A stretch of 34,035 nt of DNA from Nemertoderma westbladi (GCA_032718475.1 JAUCBJ010006293.1:1-34035), one strand, 5' to 3'; counted from the stretch's first letter, positions 11,401-23,400 are shown. Translations and numbers: made by a program. The notes: generated from the sequence alone by a model not told the origin.

Positions 11401-14288
11401 CCTATATTGCACATTGACTACCACCTACTCTACTGCAGTATTTGTGGCAATAAGTTAGTGCTTTCAGTATTTGACTCGTTATTACCTTTCTGCCTTGCCT
11501 TACAATTGAATGGTTTCTGAGTGCGGCACGCTTGATCGATGATGCAAACCAAACTAATAAGCTTTGAAGGGTACTTTCAGGGTGAAAGTAATGAGAAACC
11601 CCATACCCTCCACATTATCACGGTATCTGTGTAGACACAGTGTTTGGCATACACTGAAAGGCGATTTTGAATATTGCGCGGAAAAGGTATGGCATATATT
11701 ATGAGATTGTATGTACAATACAATGGATTAAAATAACCGTAAATTAATAATAAATCAAATAATTAAGTATACATCTCATTAAGTATAGCCCATTTCACGA
11801 ACACGAACAAAAACGAGCGTTATGTACATATATTGAATTTTTCTTTTTTTTTTCGCATTTTTGCATTACGAAGCGGCGTATAATTGGACTTAATTTTAAG
11901 TGTGTATTGGTGGAGGGTATTATTGCATTAAACGTATGTAGCCAATGTATCAATGTGTGTGTCTCTATTGGTGAAGGGTTTGAATTACATGCGAGTTTCC
12001 ATCTCAAAAATTATGTCAATAAACAACTAACTAACTACCGTGCTCATAGATGTAGGCCTACCTCTGAACTAGGTTAGTAGAGTAAAGAGTAGGGCCTACG
12101 TGAAAACACGAGAGACAGGATGAGGCAACCGACCGGAAGGCTCGACTCACTTTTGGCTGTTACCACTGCTGCCGGTATGGCAGGTAAGACAGTAAACACC
12201 GAATGTTGTTAAATACTTTCACTATCATGACATTTACCTTTTTCTTTATCTCTCCAATATATTTCATTACTGTTACTGTAGCATTACAACTGGGTAGGTT
12301 GATGCTACTCGTGCTAGAATCCTAGAGTGGTGATAGCAGGTCAAACAGTGGCGGAAATTTTATAATTCAGGTTTAAAATATCACCCTGGGGGTAGAATCG
12401 GATTATTTCGTTTGGAAGTACCATGCCACATGAAAATAAATACTGTAGGTGGCCGGCCGTCTGGTTGTGTGTAACCAGGGGCTAATTGACACTTGACACA
12501 TGGAATTATAATTAATTCGGTTAGATTTAAAAAGTATTATTTTCTTCTGATGTATAACTAAATATTTTTAAATTGACTATGGTCGTAAACATTAACATTT
12601 CCTTATAATTAAATTTACTGGTACTATATACTTGTGCTACTTAATTATTTATATTACCGCGGCAGGATATAGGGTTTCTTTTTGTTGTTATGGATTTGTT
12701 GTTATGTATCCCTGTTTGTCGTTTCCATTATTGTAGAGTGAATTAAATGTATCGCGGTAAAGCAAATATTATTTTCTTAATTTTCTTATATTTAATTTAA
12801 TCAATTGTGAAATTTTATATTATAATTACATATTTGATTGGATAGATAAATAATGAATGAATGCAATGGGACATTGGGTGGTAGGCCATGTATGCCTCGA
12901 GTGGGGCGAGTCTTACAGTCCGTATTCTATATGGGTGGGTGAACTTTGGTTTGAATATATCAATATAGACTGCTCTGAAGGCAGTAGCTCGTAAGTTCCT
13001 TTAACGCATCGCATTCCAGAATGTGGTATAGAAAATTATCTTCAAAGTTTGACACCGCATTCGTACCTTCGACCTAATACTTTATGAGGTGAATGTCGCT
13101 GCCGCGCGTGTGTAGGTCCTACACACCCTGCCTGGCCTACGTGGAAAGGGGCAGGGAAGACCCTTGAAACAACATTAACTAATTTATGGATTATTATAAC
13201 AGCGTCGAAAAACGGCGTTCATATTAGCAAACGGCAATAATACAACAATACAAAGTCGGTTTACTTTTATAAAAATTATAATTAAAATACAATACGTAAT
13301 ATGTAATAATAAGTAGTGCTGGCCAGTATAAAATAACGAATAAATACATAATAACTACTGACATCAAGCATTGCAAATATAGTAGAAGCCTTTGATGACA
13401 GCGTTACGGTTCGAATGACTTTATTTTACGAGCAGGCGAAGCGAGCGTTGCAATAAAGTGCCGTAATTATAATACACTAAGTGCTCTGCAACGTATTAAC
13501 ATTGAAGTAAATTTACCTTCAATAACATATTACCTTCAATAACATATCGCCAATCTCTCTACTATTATTTAGGCTCCTTCTCAATATATCTAATATAAGT
13601 TCTACGAAACTATTGTGGTGTTTGATATACAGATAGTCAATGTGCAGTATTTTTGATATTTTAAATAAATTACCTCAATTCCGCATTATTAATTCTTCCG
13701 AGTGATTTAATTTTTGTGCAGATTAACTGTCTACTTGAATTCGAAGTGTTTGGGAGTTATTGTTTGTTGGCGGCCATTTCTGGATGCCGGAATACGTTGC
13801 ACATTGCAAGTTGATAAGTACAGAAAGCAACCGTTTGTTACAAATCAATTCCCTGCACCCACCAACCTATAATGCAGTAAGATTCAGGTATGTCATTTGT
13901 ATTTAGTTATAATCAATGTTCAGTTGATGTAGGTAGAGTAAATGAGAGTATTCGGTCCCTGATCGATATCTTCAGTTTCCAATTTATCTTTCAATAAATC
14001 AATATTTAAACAGTGATGTTATTATTATTTTCCATTACGAAATTAAGTGAGGAAGAAAAACAGTTTTTTCTTATTGTTACTGTATTTCATGTTTATCCAA
14101 ATTCCATCGTCATAATGCCAAATATCCATTAGGTTAATTGCTCATTTTGTCACGGGTAAAAAACATTTATTGTGGGAGTGTGGAGGGCATAAACAAATGG
14201 TTTCGTGTTGATGCCGGTAAATCTAAAACCAATTAGTAATTCCTAACTAACGGTTCTATATTTACTTTTGTCATAAATAAATAACACT
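8464..14288. other. Stretch without a recognised gene (VGLUT upstream or first intron, LMX downstream)
   Basis: About 5.8 kb of AT-rich sequence. No open frame here resembles a known family. A 74-codon minus-strand frame at 8725-8949 and a 70-codon one at 11795-12007 look random. Two GC-richer patches stand out, at 10370-10680 (many CpG, no convincing frame) and 10890-11090. The missing first exon(s) of VGLUT should lie in or beyond this stretch but could not be pinned down. Confidence 0.5.
13405..13465. repeat. Short imperfect inverted repeat (hairpin)
   Basis: TACGG...ACTTTATT at 13405-13425 pairs with AATAAAGTGCCGTA at 13452-13465, enclosing a GC-rich loop with GCGAAGCGAGCG. It is a possible small MITE remnant or simply a hairpin. 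Confidence 0.4.
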
Positions 14289-14294
14289 TTTATT
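14289..14294 (-). terminator. Candidate polyadenylation signal of the LMX gene
   Basis: AATAAA on the minus strand, about 230 nt after the LMX stop codon. A second one lies at 14166-14171. Confidence 0.5.
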
Positions 14295-14521
14295 CAAGTA
14301 CACAACCCCGTTATGAAAACTTGCAGTGTGTGTTCGTATTTACGTAGGTATATTGTGAAGTAATAATGTATCTACTGCATAAGTGTAGGCCAGGTGGCCT
14401 AACAATATATTTACAAAACTATTAGCAGAGAGTTGTGCATAGCATGTTCAAACAATTTGATTGTTCGAAAGTGAAACTAATTCTCATATTAATAGTTCAG
14501 TGCATGATTTGAGATAAGGCA

Positions 14522-15577
14522 CTAAAAACACCCTCTAAAATACGAATGAACCAAATCCCCCAAAGCGCCGGTTGCGTTTCTAGTTATTTCTGGGTTGATC
14601 TGGTTGGGAAAGCGTCGTCTGCTGGGATCCGATCCGAAAACGAAATGGGGATGAATCGATTCGAAGTTTGGATATCCGATGTTAACTAGCGGGAATGGTC
14701 GGTTGGGTCCGACCATCGGGGCGTCCAGTTGGTAGACGGGGGATCCCGACGAAACATCTTCGCTGCGCTCTCGGGACGACTTGATTGCCATTTTATGGAG
14801 CTGTCGTTTCGCGAGTTTCTTTCCTTTGGCTCTCTCGTTCTGGAACCAGACCTGAACAATGCGCACCGGAAGTCCAGTCTCATCCGCGAGTCGCTCTTTC
14901 ACTTTCCGCGAGGGTTTCTGGGACACATCGAACGCCGTACGGAATATTCGTCGTTGGGTTGTCGTGAGAATGACCCGTTTGCTTCGGTTCACTAGATAAT
15001 GTTTCTTAAGTTTATTCGAAGAGCGAAAAGCCGTTGATTTATCGGATCCAGATGGGCTGGAATTCTCAAATAATTCATCGGAACAGCCGCTGTCATCTTC
15101 CGATAAACCGTCCACGTTAAAACTCATCTTATCAAGATCGGTTTTGCACATGAGTTGACCCTCGTTTATTATAAATTCATCTCCTTTCTCCAGATGCTTG
15201 CAGCACCAGGCGCAATTAAAGCAAGATAAATGAAACACGAGTTCCTTAACCCGCATCACAAGTTCCCGCGGTCCAACCAACTGGCAACAAACGTGGCATT
15301 TCGTGCCGAACAGACGCAAGTAGTCGTGTTTACAATAGTATTCGCGTTGTTTCACGTAGCACACGTTGTTCAATGGGATGCCGCACTCGCAGCACATCAA
15401 ACATCCCTCGTGCCAGAAACTCTCGCCTCCGCCCGACACACTTAGTAAATAACGGTCCAAAATATCCGTCTTACAACCGTGACATTGTGCGTGGGATGGG
15501 GGTTCCCGCTTCATGCTAATCTCAGATTGAATGGAAAGAGTTTCTCTTTCGTACTGTAAAGCATCGCAACGATTCAT
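14522..15577 (-). CDS. LMX: LMX1-type LIM-homeodomain transcription factor, intronless
   Basis: A 351-residue nuclear transcription factor. LIM1 ligands are C32, C35, H56, C59, C62, C65, C82 and D85. LIM2 ligands are C94, C97, H116, C119, C122, C125, C144 and D147. An acidic Ser-rich linker (about 155-185) precedes the homeodomain at 197-256, whose ILTTTQRR, KVKERLADETGL and VQVWFQNERAKGKK are diagnostic of the LMX1 group. Homeodomain Q50, N51 and R53 are kept, but position 52 is Glu (Gln in LMX1) and 56 is Gly (Met in LMX1). The start chosen is the ATG at 15577-15575; the open frame extends 13 codons upstream only through a TTG. The stop is TAG at 14524-14522. Vertebrate LMX1 genes are multi-exon, whereas this copy is one uninterrupted frame, suggesting intron loss or retroposition. 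No disabling mutation is visible and the TATA-like box supports an active gene. LMX factors pattern neurons and limbs in vertebrates; the role here is unknown. Confidence 0.96.
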   Translation of the reverse strand: MNRCDALQYERETLSIQSEISMKREPPSHAQCHGCKTDILDRYLLSVSGGGESFWHEGCLMCCECGIPLNNVCYVKQREYYCKHDYLRLFGTKCHVCCQLVGPRELVMRVKELVFHLSCFNCAWCCKHLEKGDEFIINEGQLMCKTDLDKMSFNVDGLSEDDSGCSDELFENSSPSGSDKSTAFRSSNKLKKHYLVNRSKRVILTTTQRRIFRTAFDVSQKPSRKVKERLADETGLPVRIVQVWFQNERAKGKKLAKRQLHKMAIKSSRERSEDVSSGSPVYQLDAPMVGPNRPFPLVNIGYPNFESIHPHFVFGSDPSRRRFPNQINPEITRNATGALGDLVHSYFRGCF

Positions 15578-15692
15578 TACTTCCAACAAGAAGAAGAACA
15601 GAAGAATACAACACAAAGAAGAAGGTTAAAACATGAGAACAAGTAGCTTACTCAGAAACAGAAACACTGGACTAACTTTCGCGGTCTGGTAG

Positions 15693-15702
15693 CTTTATAA
15701 AG
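15693..15702 (-). promoter_or_regulatory. TATA-like box upstream of LMX
   Basis: CTTTATAAAG lies 116 nt upstream of the LMX start codon in GC-richer surroundings, giving an expected start of transcription near 15665-15670. The motif is palindromic, so strand is inferred from the gene. An inverted CCAAT (CCCATTGGCGCC) lies further upstream near 15855. Confidence 0.55.
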
Positions 15703-18532
15703 TCTTGTCAAGTGAGATAACTCACACCAAACTCATACCATAACCGCGCACCTGGCTCGCATTATTGTAGACAACTCGTCCAGATTAAGAACCAATTCCC
15801 GCTATCTCCACACTCTAGGCGGTCTACCAGGTAGCATCAGTCCGAAATTACAGCCCATTGGCGCCGGTACTGGAGCAGAGCTGCGAAGCTTGACACTCAT
15901 AACTTAACTCCCCATGAAATTTAGTGAAATGTTATTACTTTTTAATGTTATTTCTCATGGTTTGGGTTCAATAAGTACAGAGCATTTAGGTTTAGTGTGT
16001 GTCTCCACTCGCTCTACATTGCTGTATGTGGTAGTGTATGCGATTGACGTGTAGGAGACAGAAGTTGTATAATGACAGATTTCAATGTTATATTATTTCC
16101 CCGTTTATACTTAATCAAAATGTTGCATGATATTATGAAATATTTCACGACGAAGGTAGCTGAAATAAAGTTAGATAAATATAAAGAGATTAATTGAAAT
16201 AGGGACTGAGTTGAATTACTGTGAACCAGCCGATTGTTTGCTTGCTTAATAGAAATTGCTTTAAACGTATTTTATAGCTTTTTATAGAAATTAGCTTGGA
16301 AAATGATAGAAATTTTTTTTGCTTTACATAACTTATTAATAAAGTCTTTTTATTATTTCATAAGTGAAAAGATACTCATCACTTTTCGATTGTTTCACTA
16401 TCAGCAATCCATTCATTATTTCAGATTTATCAAAATTTCAAATATTCAAATATCTCGAACATGCTTTCTCGGGCTTGCTCGTGCTGTACTGTAACCTAAC
16501 ACGCCCTCTCCCAAACTAAATGGCTGCAAACTATGTGTCCTGTTAAGCAAATATGAGCGTTACGTGGTTTTGGGACACAATGTGTAGCGAAATAAAATAC
16601 AACGTCCAGTAGGAAACATTATCTTTGTCCTATAAAACGTTATCAAACAGTCCCGCGTTAATTTTTATTCCTGATTATTTCATCCGATGATTTTATCTCT
16701 GATGTAATGATGAATTTATAATATAAATGCCGCGGCTGGCTGGACCTGTGGAAACGTTGAACTGAAATGAATATCTCGCAAATCTTCGCGGGTGGAATAC
16801 ATAGAGGGTGGCTGAGCTGGGAGCCGGTTGCAGTGACAGTTTCCGCGAGACCAGCCAGATCATTTTTACAAAAAATATGTAAATATAGATAATGTGATGG
16901 AGATTTATTATCCGACGATGTTTACCGGAGGATTCCCTGGGCACCTGCGGCGGAAACAGGGGCGGTTGGGATAGAGATCGAGAAGGCACGCGGAGGCAGG
17001 TGCCCGCGCCGAGATTGGCAACCCATATCGTAATGGCTTTCTTACGAAGCTATAATTCCGTTTTATTAGCCCGTTTTCATTATGCGCCGGGCTTTGTCAT
17101 GTATATATTATAATATTATTGAACCGGAAAGCATGGGGTTGCCTTTATAAGGGCAATGAGCAGTAAGTTCAATAAAATAGATAAAGGGAGCATTGTCTTT
17201 CTGATTCTATTGTAAGATAGCGCGGTTAGTTTGTTACATAGAAACCCAATATTCCATTTATGTGTAAAAACATACGAACTTTTCACAGTTTTGTAGTGCA
17301 CAATGTCGGTGTGCCACGATAGTTTATGATTATTGATAGTAACAATGTGTTGGCAAGCTGTGTTTTTCGAGGTGTTTGTTGTTTGTGTGTTTGTTGTTTC
17401 GGTAAAATAAACTTATCATTCGAGGTTAAGACCCCTAGATCCCTTCCTATAATAAACGATAGTTTATTTTATATTCAGTGTTAACTTGTGCAAAAACAAA
17501 TCGAGTGTTTTATTATCCCTTAGGTACCGTATTATTATTGATTTTTTCTTGTATTCTACAGCCTAATGATTCATACACGGTTATTGTCAACTGGGTAATT
17601 AGTCAGGCCGAAGAGACAGCAATTATAGAGGGAGAGAGAGAGAGAGACACGTTGGCCACTTAAGTAGTTCTTTATAGCCGCTTATAGGGTAAATACAGCT
17701 AGTCTAATTAGTTATCTTTGCCCTGGCCAGTTGACAGTTTAGTGTTGTCCTTTTGCTTTTACTATTTAACAGGTACTTTTGTTCGCTTGTTTTTTTAGGA
17801 TTTATGAATTAACGTGCTAAAAACAAGTTAAACAAACATTATGCTTATACAAAATTATTCACATAGATTAGTCGCTAACTGCACATATAAATGACATGTT
17901 TTGCACAATGTGAGTAGATTTTATTGCTTAGCACTTCGGTAACATGTGTATAGTGAATGTTCTGTTTATAAATATAAATACACTGACGGGTAACCACCGT
18001 CTTACTGACTAACTAGTGAATGAAAGCATGGTGTACTCCTCCTAAGGCGCTATAGTACAAAAAAATTATACACAACACAACAGTTCTCTAGCACAGTGAG
18101 TGGAATTACCTGTCGCTGTCTGAAGTTAGCCTTCTTAACACGGGGCATACATATATTAAGTGATCCCCCACCCCCTCACCCCCCCCCCCCCCCCCCCCCC
18201 TACATAAAGAACAGAACCCCATCCCGTCTGAAATTATGTACGTATCCCACGGTGCGGGCACCACGCTGTTGGCAGACACGTCTACTTTTACAAACCTTCG
18301 CATCATATTGTAAAGCGCCCAACACCTTCATGCGACACTGTTCGTAAGATAGTGCTGCAGATGTTCCACAGTTTTATGATGTACTACGCGCTACACGATT
18401 TATATTTATGTTGTTAGGTTCTGGTTGGTTATGCCCGACCTGGTGTTTGTTGTTACGCAGTATAACTGTACCCAACAATTGATAAAATAAATAAATAAAT
18501 CTCACTAAGTAAACAGTGAGGTTAAGCTGTCT
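15703..18532. other. LMX upstream region, no recognised gene
   Basis: Mostly AT-rich. A GC-rich island at about 16725-17030 has several CpG and E-box-like CACCTG motifs but only a Pro/Ser-rich 98-codon minus-strand frame with no recognisable domain; a cis-regulatory element of LMX is one possibility. A (GA)n run lies at 17630-17647. A run of 22 C lies at 18179-18200, after other C-rich stretches from 18165. Confidence 0.5.
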
Positions 18533-18820
18533 CTGTTCCAGGGTGAGTACAAAACAAAGACCCAAGACTTCTGCCCATTCTGTACAAAACAAAGATAAGG
18601 GGTAAAAGTCGCGTTAGGTCCCAAAGAGCGTTAGGTCCCAAAGAGCGTTAGGTCCCAAAGTGCGTTATGTCCCATTGTCATTTAAATGAGCAAGTTAGTT
18701 AAGGAGCAGGTTACAGAGGCGTGTTGAGGGAACCAAAACAATAAACGAGAGTTAACACATGTGTTTTGTACAGGTCTTGAGTCTTTGGGTCTTTGCTTTT
18801 TACTCACCCCCCTGTTTCAG
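18533..18820. mobile_element. MITE-like element with ~60-bp imperfect terminal inverted repeats
   Basis: The left arm (18533-18594) reads CAGGGTGAGTACAAAACAAA, GACCCAAGACT, then TGTACAAAACA. The right arm (18761-18820) is its inverted counterpart: TGTTTTGTACAGG, AGTCTTTGGGTCTTTGC, TTTTTACTCACCCCCCTG. The arms match at about 80 percent by eye. The roughly 165-bp interior has no coding frame and carries a 17-bp tandem repeat. No clean target-site duplication was found. Size and structure fit a nonautonomous DNA transposon. Confidence 0.6.
18611..18674 (+). repeat. 17-bp tandem repeat, about 3.8 copies
   Basis: GCGTTAGGTCCCAAAGA is repeated at 18611, 18628 and 18645, with a last partial copy GCGTTATGTCCCA at 18662. 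It lies inside the MITE-like element. Confidence 0.9.
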
Positions 18821-20298
18821 AGTAACCATTACTCATTATAAGTAACGTATCGTTTTATTAAGCCTATTTATATTCCTTCAAGTAGTTCAAGTACAGTAAC
18901 AGTACCGGTAGGTATAGTTGATACTTACTTGTGAATTCCGATCTTAGTGATTTCAATTAATTCTTTAGGTCTATCGACCACACGAGTTCTCACATTATCC
19001 AAGACTCTCCTGGCCCCGTCCATATCTATAACCGATAGGTTGTGACGAGTTTCACATAAAAGTTTGTCGGTATTCTATACGGAATCCCAGGGGCTCTCTC
19101 CACAGAGGGATTCAACTGCAACCCCTGTTCTAGAATACGTAGACTGTTGTTTTATACTTTTCCTGATTTCAGGTTCGGGTTAGTTTTTTATTTATTTGTG
19201 AAATAAATTAGAAATCTGAAGAACGGAGAAGTAGTGTGTTAAAAAAGTTTAGTATCTGTCGATAATAAAATACATCGGTTAATGAATTATTATTCAAATA
19301 TCTCAAATAGACTTAAGATAAATTTATTTTACAACATATCACATTGCAACTTCATATTCAAATGAGTTGGTAAGTAATGTAAATTTTACAGCTCTCTCTC
19401 GAGATGAGTCGTAATAATAAATATAATAAATAAAATTAATAAAATAAAACTCAAACTCAAACTCAAATAAACTTTATGTTATAAATAAATTCATTAATTC
19501 TTTACATTTTAGTTGAAACATATTTGAATGTAATTTTCTCTAAATTTATATTATAGAATTTTAGAAAATACAGCAAAAATGTAATATTTTAAAATACTTT
19601 CATTTGCGCGCTTTTCATGAGCAAAAGTTGTATTAACAAACTATCGGTTGAGTGCATTGTAATGAGCTACAGTAGTTTATCTGTAAAGTCAGGGGGGGGG
19701 GGATACTTGTCTCAAATCCCATATCAGCGAATTAATACCTCGTATCCAAGTATTAATTAAAGGAAAGGACTCCCCCCCCCCCATATATGTCTAGTTCACA
19801 ATCAAGTACATAAATTTATTGATATTTGATGTTATCAAATCTCTAATATTTCATTTTACATAATGCGAAAATAAAAAGTTGACATTTTGTTCGCATTCCA
19901 ATGTATATTATTAGTTTTTCAATTTCATTTTCTTTTTATTCGTTTTCATTTCTTTTTTCATTTTTATTTATTTTGGTCACTTTTATTTGCGCACTTACAC
20001 TTGCGTGATACCACAAGTGGTATGTAATAATAAATTACGACAAACGAACGAACTTGGCGACTGAGTTTCTAATGAAAATAAAGCTATGAAGATTGGAACA
20101 CTGCGAAAAGTATGTTTATAGGTACAGTAAGTAGACATAAACTGTAATATTACGAGACGGTTGGATAATATGGTTATGATAAAATAATATGAAACTCGTG
20201 TTGTTAGAAAATTTTAATATTTCTAGTCTATTAATAATTACTGTAGTCTTAAAATTTATATATACAATTTCAATAGCAACCGTAAGTTTGCTTACCAC
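18821..20298. other. Noncoding AT-rich stretch with a G11/C11 inverted pair
   Basis: No gene recognised. Low-complexity (A/T-rich with ACTCAA repeats) near 19440-19480. The G11 run at 19692-19702 and C11 run at 19772-19782 are described separately. Confidence 0.5.
19692..19782. repeat. Nested inverted repeat: G11 ... AATTAATAC/GTATTAATT ... C11
   Basis: Eleven G at 19692-19702 face exactly eleven C at 19772-19782. Between them, AATTAATAC (19730-19738) and GTATTAATT (19750-19758) form a perfect 9-bp inverted repeat. Together they can fold into a two-stem hairpin. Confidence 0.7.
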
Positions 20299-20431
20299 CT
20301 ATAGCAAATCAATCGGAAAGATGCAGGAGCCTCCGTGGTGTTAGTGGTTAGCATACCTGAACGTTTATCGGGAGACGCGGGTTCGATCCCCGCTGGTGGC
20401 GAATTCTTTTTTCCCGCTCCATTTGCTATAG
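20299..20431. repeat. Perfect 11-bp inverted repeats flanking the tRNA-like gene
   Basis: CTATAGCAAAT at 20299-20309 and its exact reverse complement ATTTGCTATAG at 20421-20431 enclose the tRNA-like unit and its terminator. They would suit the ends of a small mobile cassette, or a stem extending from the tRNA-like fold. Confidence 0.6.
20329..20401 (+). tRNA. tRNA-like gene or tRNA pseudogene (anticodon position reads GTT), with Pol III terminator
   Basis: 73 nt fold as a cloverleaf. The acceptor stem GCCTCCG/TGGTGGC has one T-T mismatch. The D arm carries TGGTGTTAGTGG (A box). The anticodon stem is CCTGA/TCGGG with loop ACGTTTA, the variable loop has four bases, and the T arm GCGGG TTCGATC CCCGC contains the B box GGTTCGATCCC. 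A T6 run at 20407-20412 is a good Pol III terminator. Oddities are C at position 33 (normally U), the acceptor mismatch and the short variable loop. The 3' half (CGGGAGAC...GGTTCGATCCCC) resembles tRNA-Asp. It may be a pseudogene, an unusual tRNA or the head of a SINE; amino-acid identity is not assigned. Confidence 0.55.
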
Positions 20432-23400
20432 AGTTGGATCATCCTTAGTCCTGTTTAATTACTTAAAATTTATATATATTAGGAATTTTTTGTGCATCAA
20501 TGTATTTTGCATGTAGTTTTACAAAAATGTATCAGCTTATCTTAAGATATTGGACCCTTAGTAACTGTTGTACACGTACAAGAGTAGGTACAACAACAAA
20601 AATGCTATTGGGCTACTTAATTTGATTATTATTAATTAACAATATTTATTGTTCGTAAGATACTCAAAACGACGGCAAAGCAATTTCTAATTTCAGGTTC
20701 AGTTTTTTCATGTTGTTCAGGTCCATTTTCATCTGGAGCTGTAATTTTGAATGTCTACATTAATTTGCTAGTTTGGAATCTTGAGTTCTAATGAGTTGTA
20801 CAACAACTGTCAATACATTAGTACGTTGAGTTAAGTAAAATTTTTGGAATAAAAAGTATTTTACTTTAAATCTTAATTTAATAAATTCTTTTAATTTTTT
20901 TCCATAGTAATGTTTGTTATTAAGTTCGACCGATAATGTTCCCTTCTAATAGTTAGTCCAATCGTGGTGAATGTGAACTATAGAATAAAATGATTTATAA
21001 TCTTTGAGAAATCTTTTCACATTAATGTAAGTAGCACACAAATAAAAATGTAACGCACGCCCAAATTCTGTAACGCACAAACGACAGACACTATATGCTA
21101 CGAACGAACAAAAGTGTAATAGGCCTACACAAACAAATAGAACTGTAACGCATAATCCATATATACAAGAAATCAATATACCAAGAATCCATATACCGCA
21201 GAAAGAAAGTTAATCTCTGGTTAATTCATTTATTTGTAACACAATGGTAGCACAAACTGTTTGCGCACTGTTGTGGATGTCGCGCCCATGCATCTATTAT
21301 TGGGAGGATGGAACGATTAAATATTAATAGTATAATAATTATCTTATTCACTACGGTGAGTTGCTTTAAATTTATACTAATTATAATTACCTAATAACGA
21401 ATTCTCCTGTATTTTCTTTTTATAACTCTCAGTGTAGCTCCTCAAAACGCCTTACACAGATTCACAAATTATGCGTAGATGTCGAAAGTTTAGGAGGGAG
21501 GTCAGTGTTCCCATTGGCTGGCGGTTTCCTGGCGACTGACTTCAATCCTGGAATGGCTGTTGTGTCGACCAAGGAATCCGGGATTGGATGGTTGCTGACG
21601 CACGAGGGTTGGTTGCCTTCCTGATACTGCTCCCGGTATTATCAAGATGTGTTAGCAGATTAAACTGACGTTCTGTGAAACTATATAGTTGTGTAAAGGG
21701 TGCATTACCTAATTGAATTGTAGGTTGTGTGTGTTAGGTTGGGACCACCGGTGGAAAGCAGCCTAAATGATAATAGAACAAGCATATCAAAACTACATTA
21801 GCGTTAAGAGAGACGGCCAAATGACGTTATGCCGGGTCAACTAAAACCCCCACCCCACTGCGATAGGAATGGCATTTTGTCTCATTGATCCCGAGAACTC
21901 TAGTAGGGGTCCTTTTGTAATTACGGGGTAAATTGAAAGTGCCTACTTTGTGTAGATCTGTGATGATATTATCTCGCCTTATTTTACTGGTACTGCTGCT
22001 CTCACTTAGTGTCTGTAACTGAGGAGGGTAATAATGTCTGATGACGAACATACGCGTCTTTCTACATGAGATATAGTGCCGTTCGTGTATGTTATGCGTT
22101 ATATAAAATGTCAATTTTTCCATCATACCTATAAATGCCATGTTATTCCAGGTAGCAGAGAGAGCATGTGATGAGGATGCCTTGATTGGCATCAACAGGA
22201 TGCTACGCAGGGTTCATGAAATTGGATACGATGCTCATTTATGAGATCAGGAATTCTACATCCTCGGCAACATCTTATTGTAAAACCAAGCATCACCATG
22301 CAGGCACGACTAGACAACCTTATTAAATGTGCATCCTACTGGTGACGGCCTATATCTGGTGGTGATTATAAAGAGTTGGGATTGAACATCTAAATCTACA
22401 CGGGGCGATTATCATTAATAATTTATATAAATCTAACAGAACTAAATAATACTAAATAATAATCTTAAATTAATACAATTATTATAAATATAAATTCATT
22501 GAGTGGTAACTATACTCCTTTTCCGTGCGTTATACCCTGAATTCGATGGTATTTATATCAAAGGCACTAAAAAAACTAAAGTATAACTGGTCGTAGTCAC
22601 CTGAAGAAGATAAGATTCATTTCATCTTAATCGGCCTTCGCAGAAAACCGTCTTGACTTATGCGTTACGACGTTACGTTATTAATATTTACACTCAGTTT
22701 ACACTCTAAAACATTTAAAAAATAAGGAGTGTGTCACAGGTGTATGATGGTAATTCGGTTAGCATTTCATGACAAACACTAAAAGGTGATTTTTTCAAAC
22801 TGGAAATTGCTTGAGTATATTTTGAGGAATACTGTCTGTTATCGACTGAGACAATTGAGTCGCTTATCCTAAGAGATTTTCCATCTAATTTGTATTACAA
22901 CACGATTACAATAGAAGATGTCTATCCTAGATAAATACCCCATTCTGAATTTAATGAAATTGATCGTTTTAACATTCATCCTTATTCAAGTATCAGTTTT
23001 CTTAACGTATACGTTGTATCTAGAAGACCAATCACTATGCATCACTTAAGTAACGAATAATAAATTATATCTAAATAATATTTGCACCCGTTTTCAATAT
23101 TGCTTAACTTTTTTTGGAAACTAACAAGTACAACGCATCTTAAATTATCTTACTCTAATCATTCTATAACTTTATCAGCCGTTAAATGCTTGGCAAGCAC
23201 AAATATATATCCTGGGCAACGTTCATTCACAACGAATAATGGAATGCGTAATAGTAACCCGCTATGTAGATCCCATGTAATTTTATGCCAAAATAAACGA
23301 CATGAAACTCGAAGCTTCCAAATCTACAAGTAACCGATTGGAACATAAGTGCCATCCTTATGAAATAATTCCAGTATTTCTATGTTAGATTCTTTTATTT

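Noticed and set aside
12120-12183. Possible plus-strand first exon: ATG followed by 21 codons and the donor GCAG|GTAAGA
   Set aside because: Short peptide without recognisable features, no partner exon found; donors of this quality occur by chance.
14686-15445. Frames overlapping the LMX gene on both strands
   Set aside because: Shadows of the LMX reading frame, without independent features.
16693-16989. 98-codon minus-strand frame in a GC-rich island
   Set aside because: Low-complexity Pro/Ser and Ile/Tyr composition, no domain; more likely regulatory DNA near LMX.
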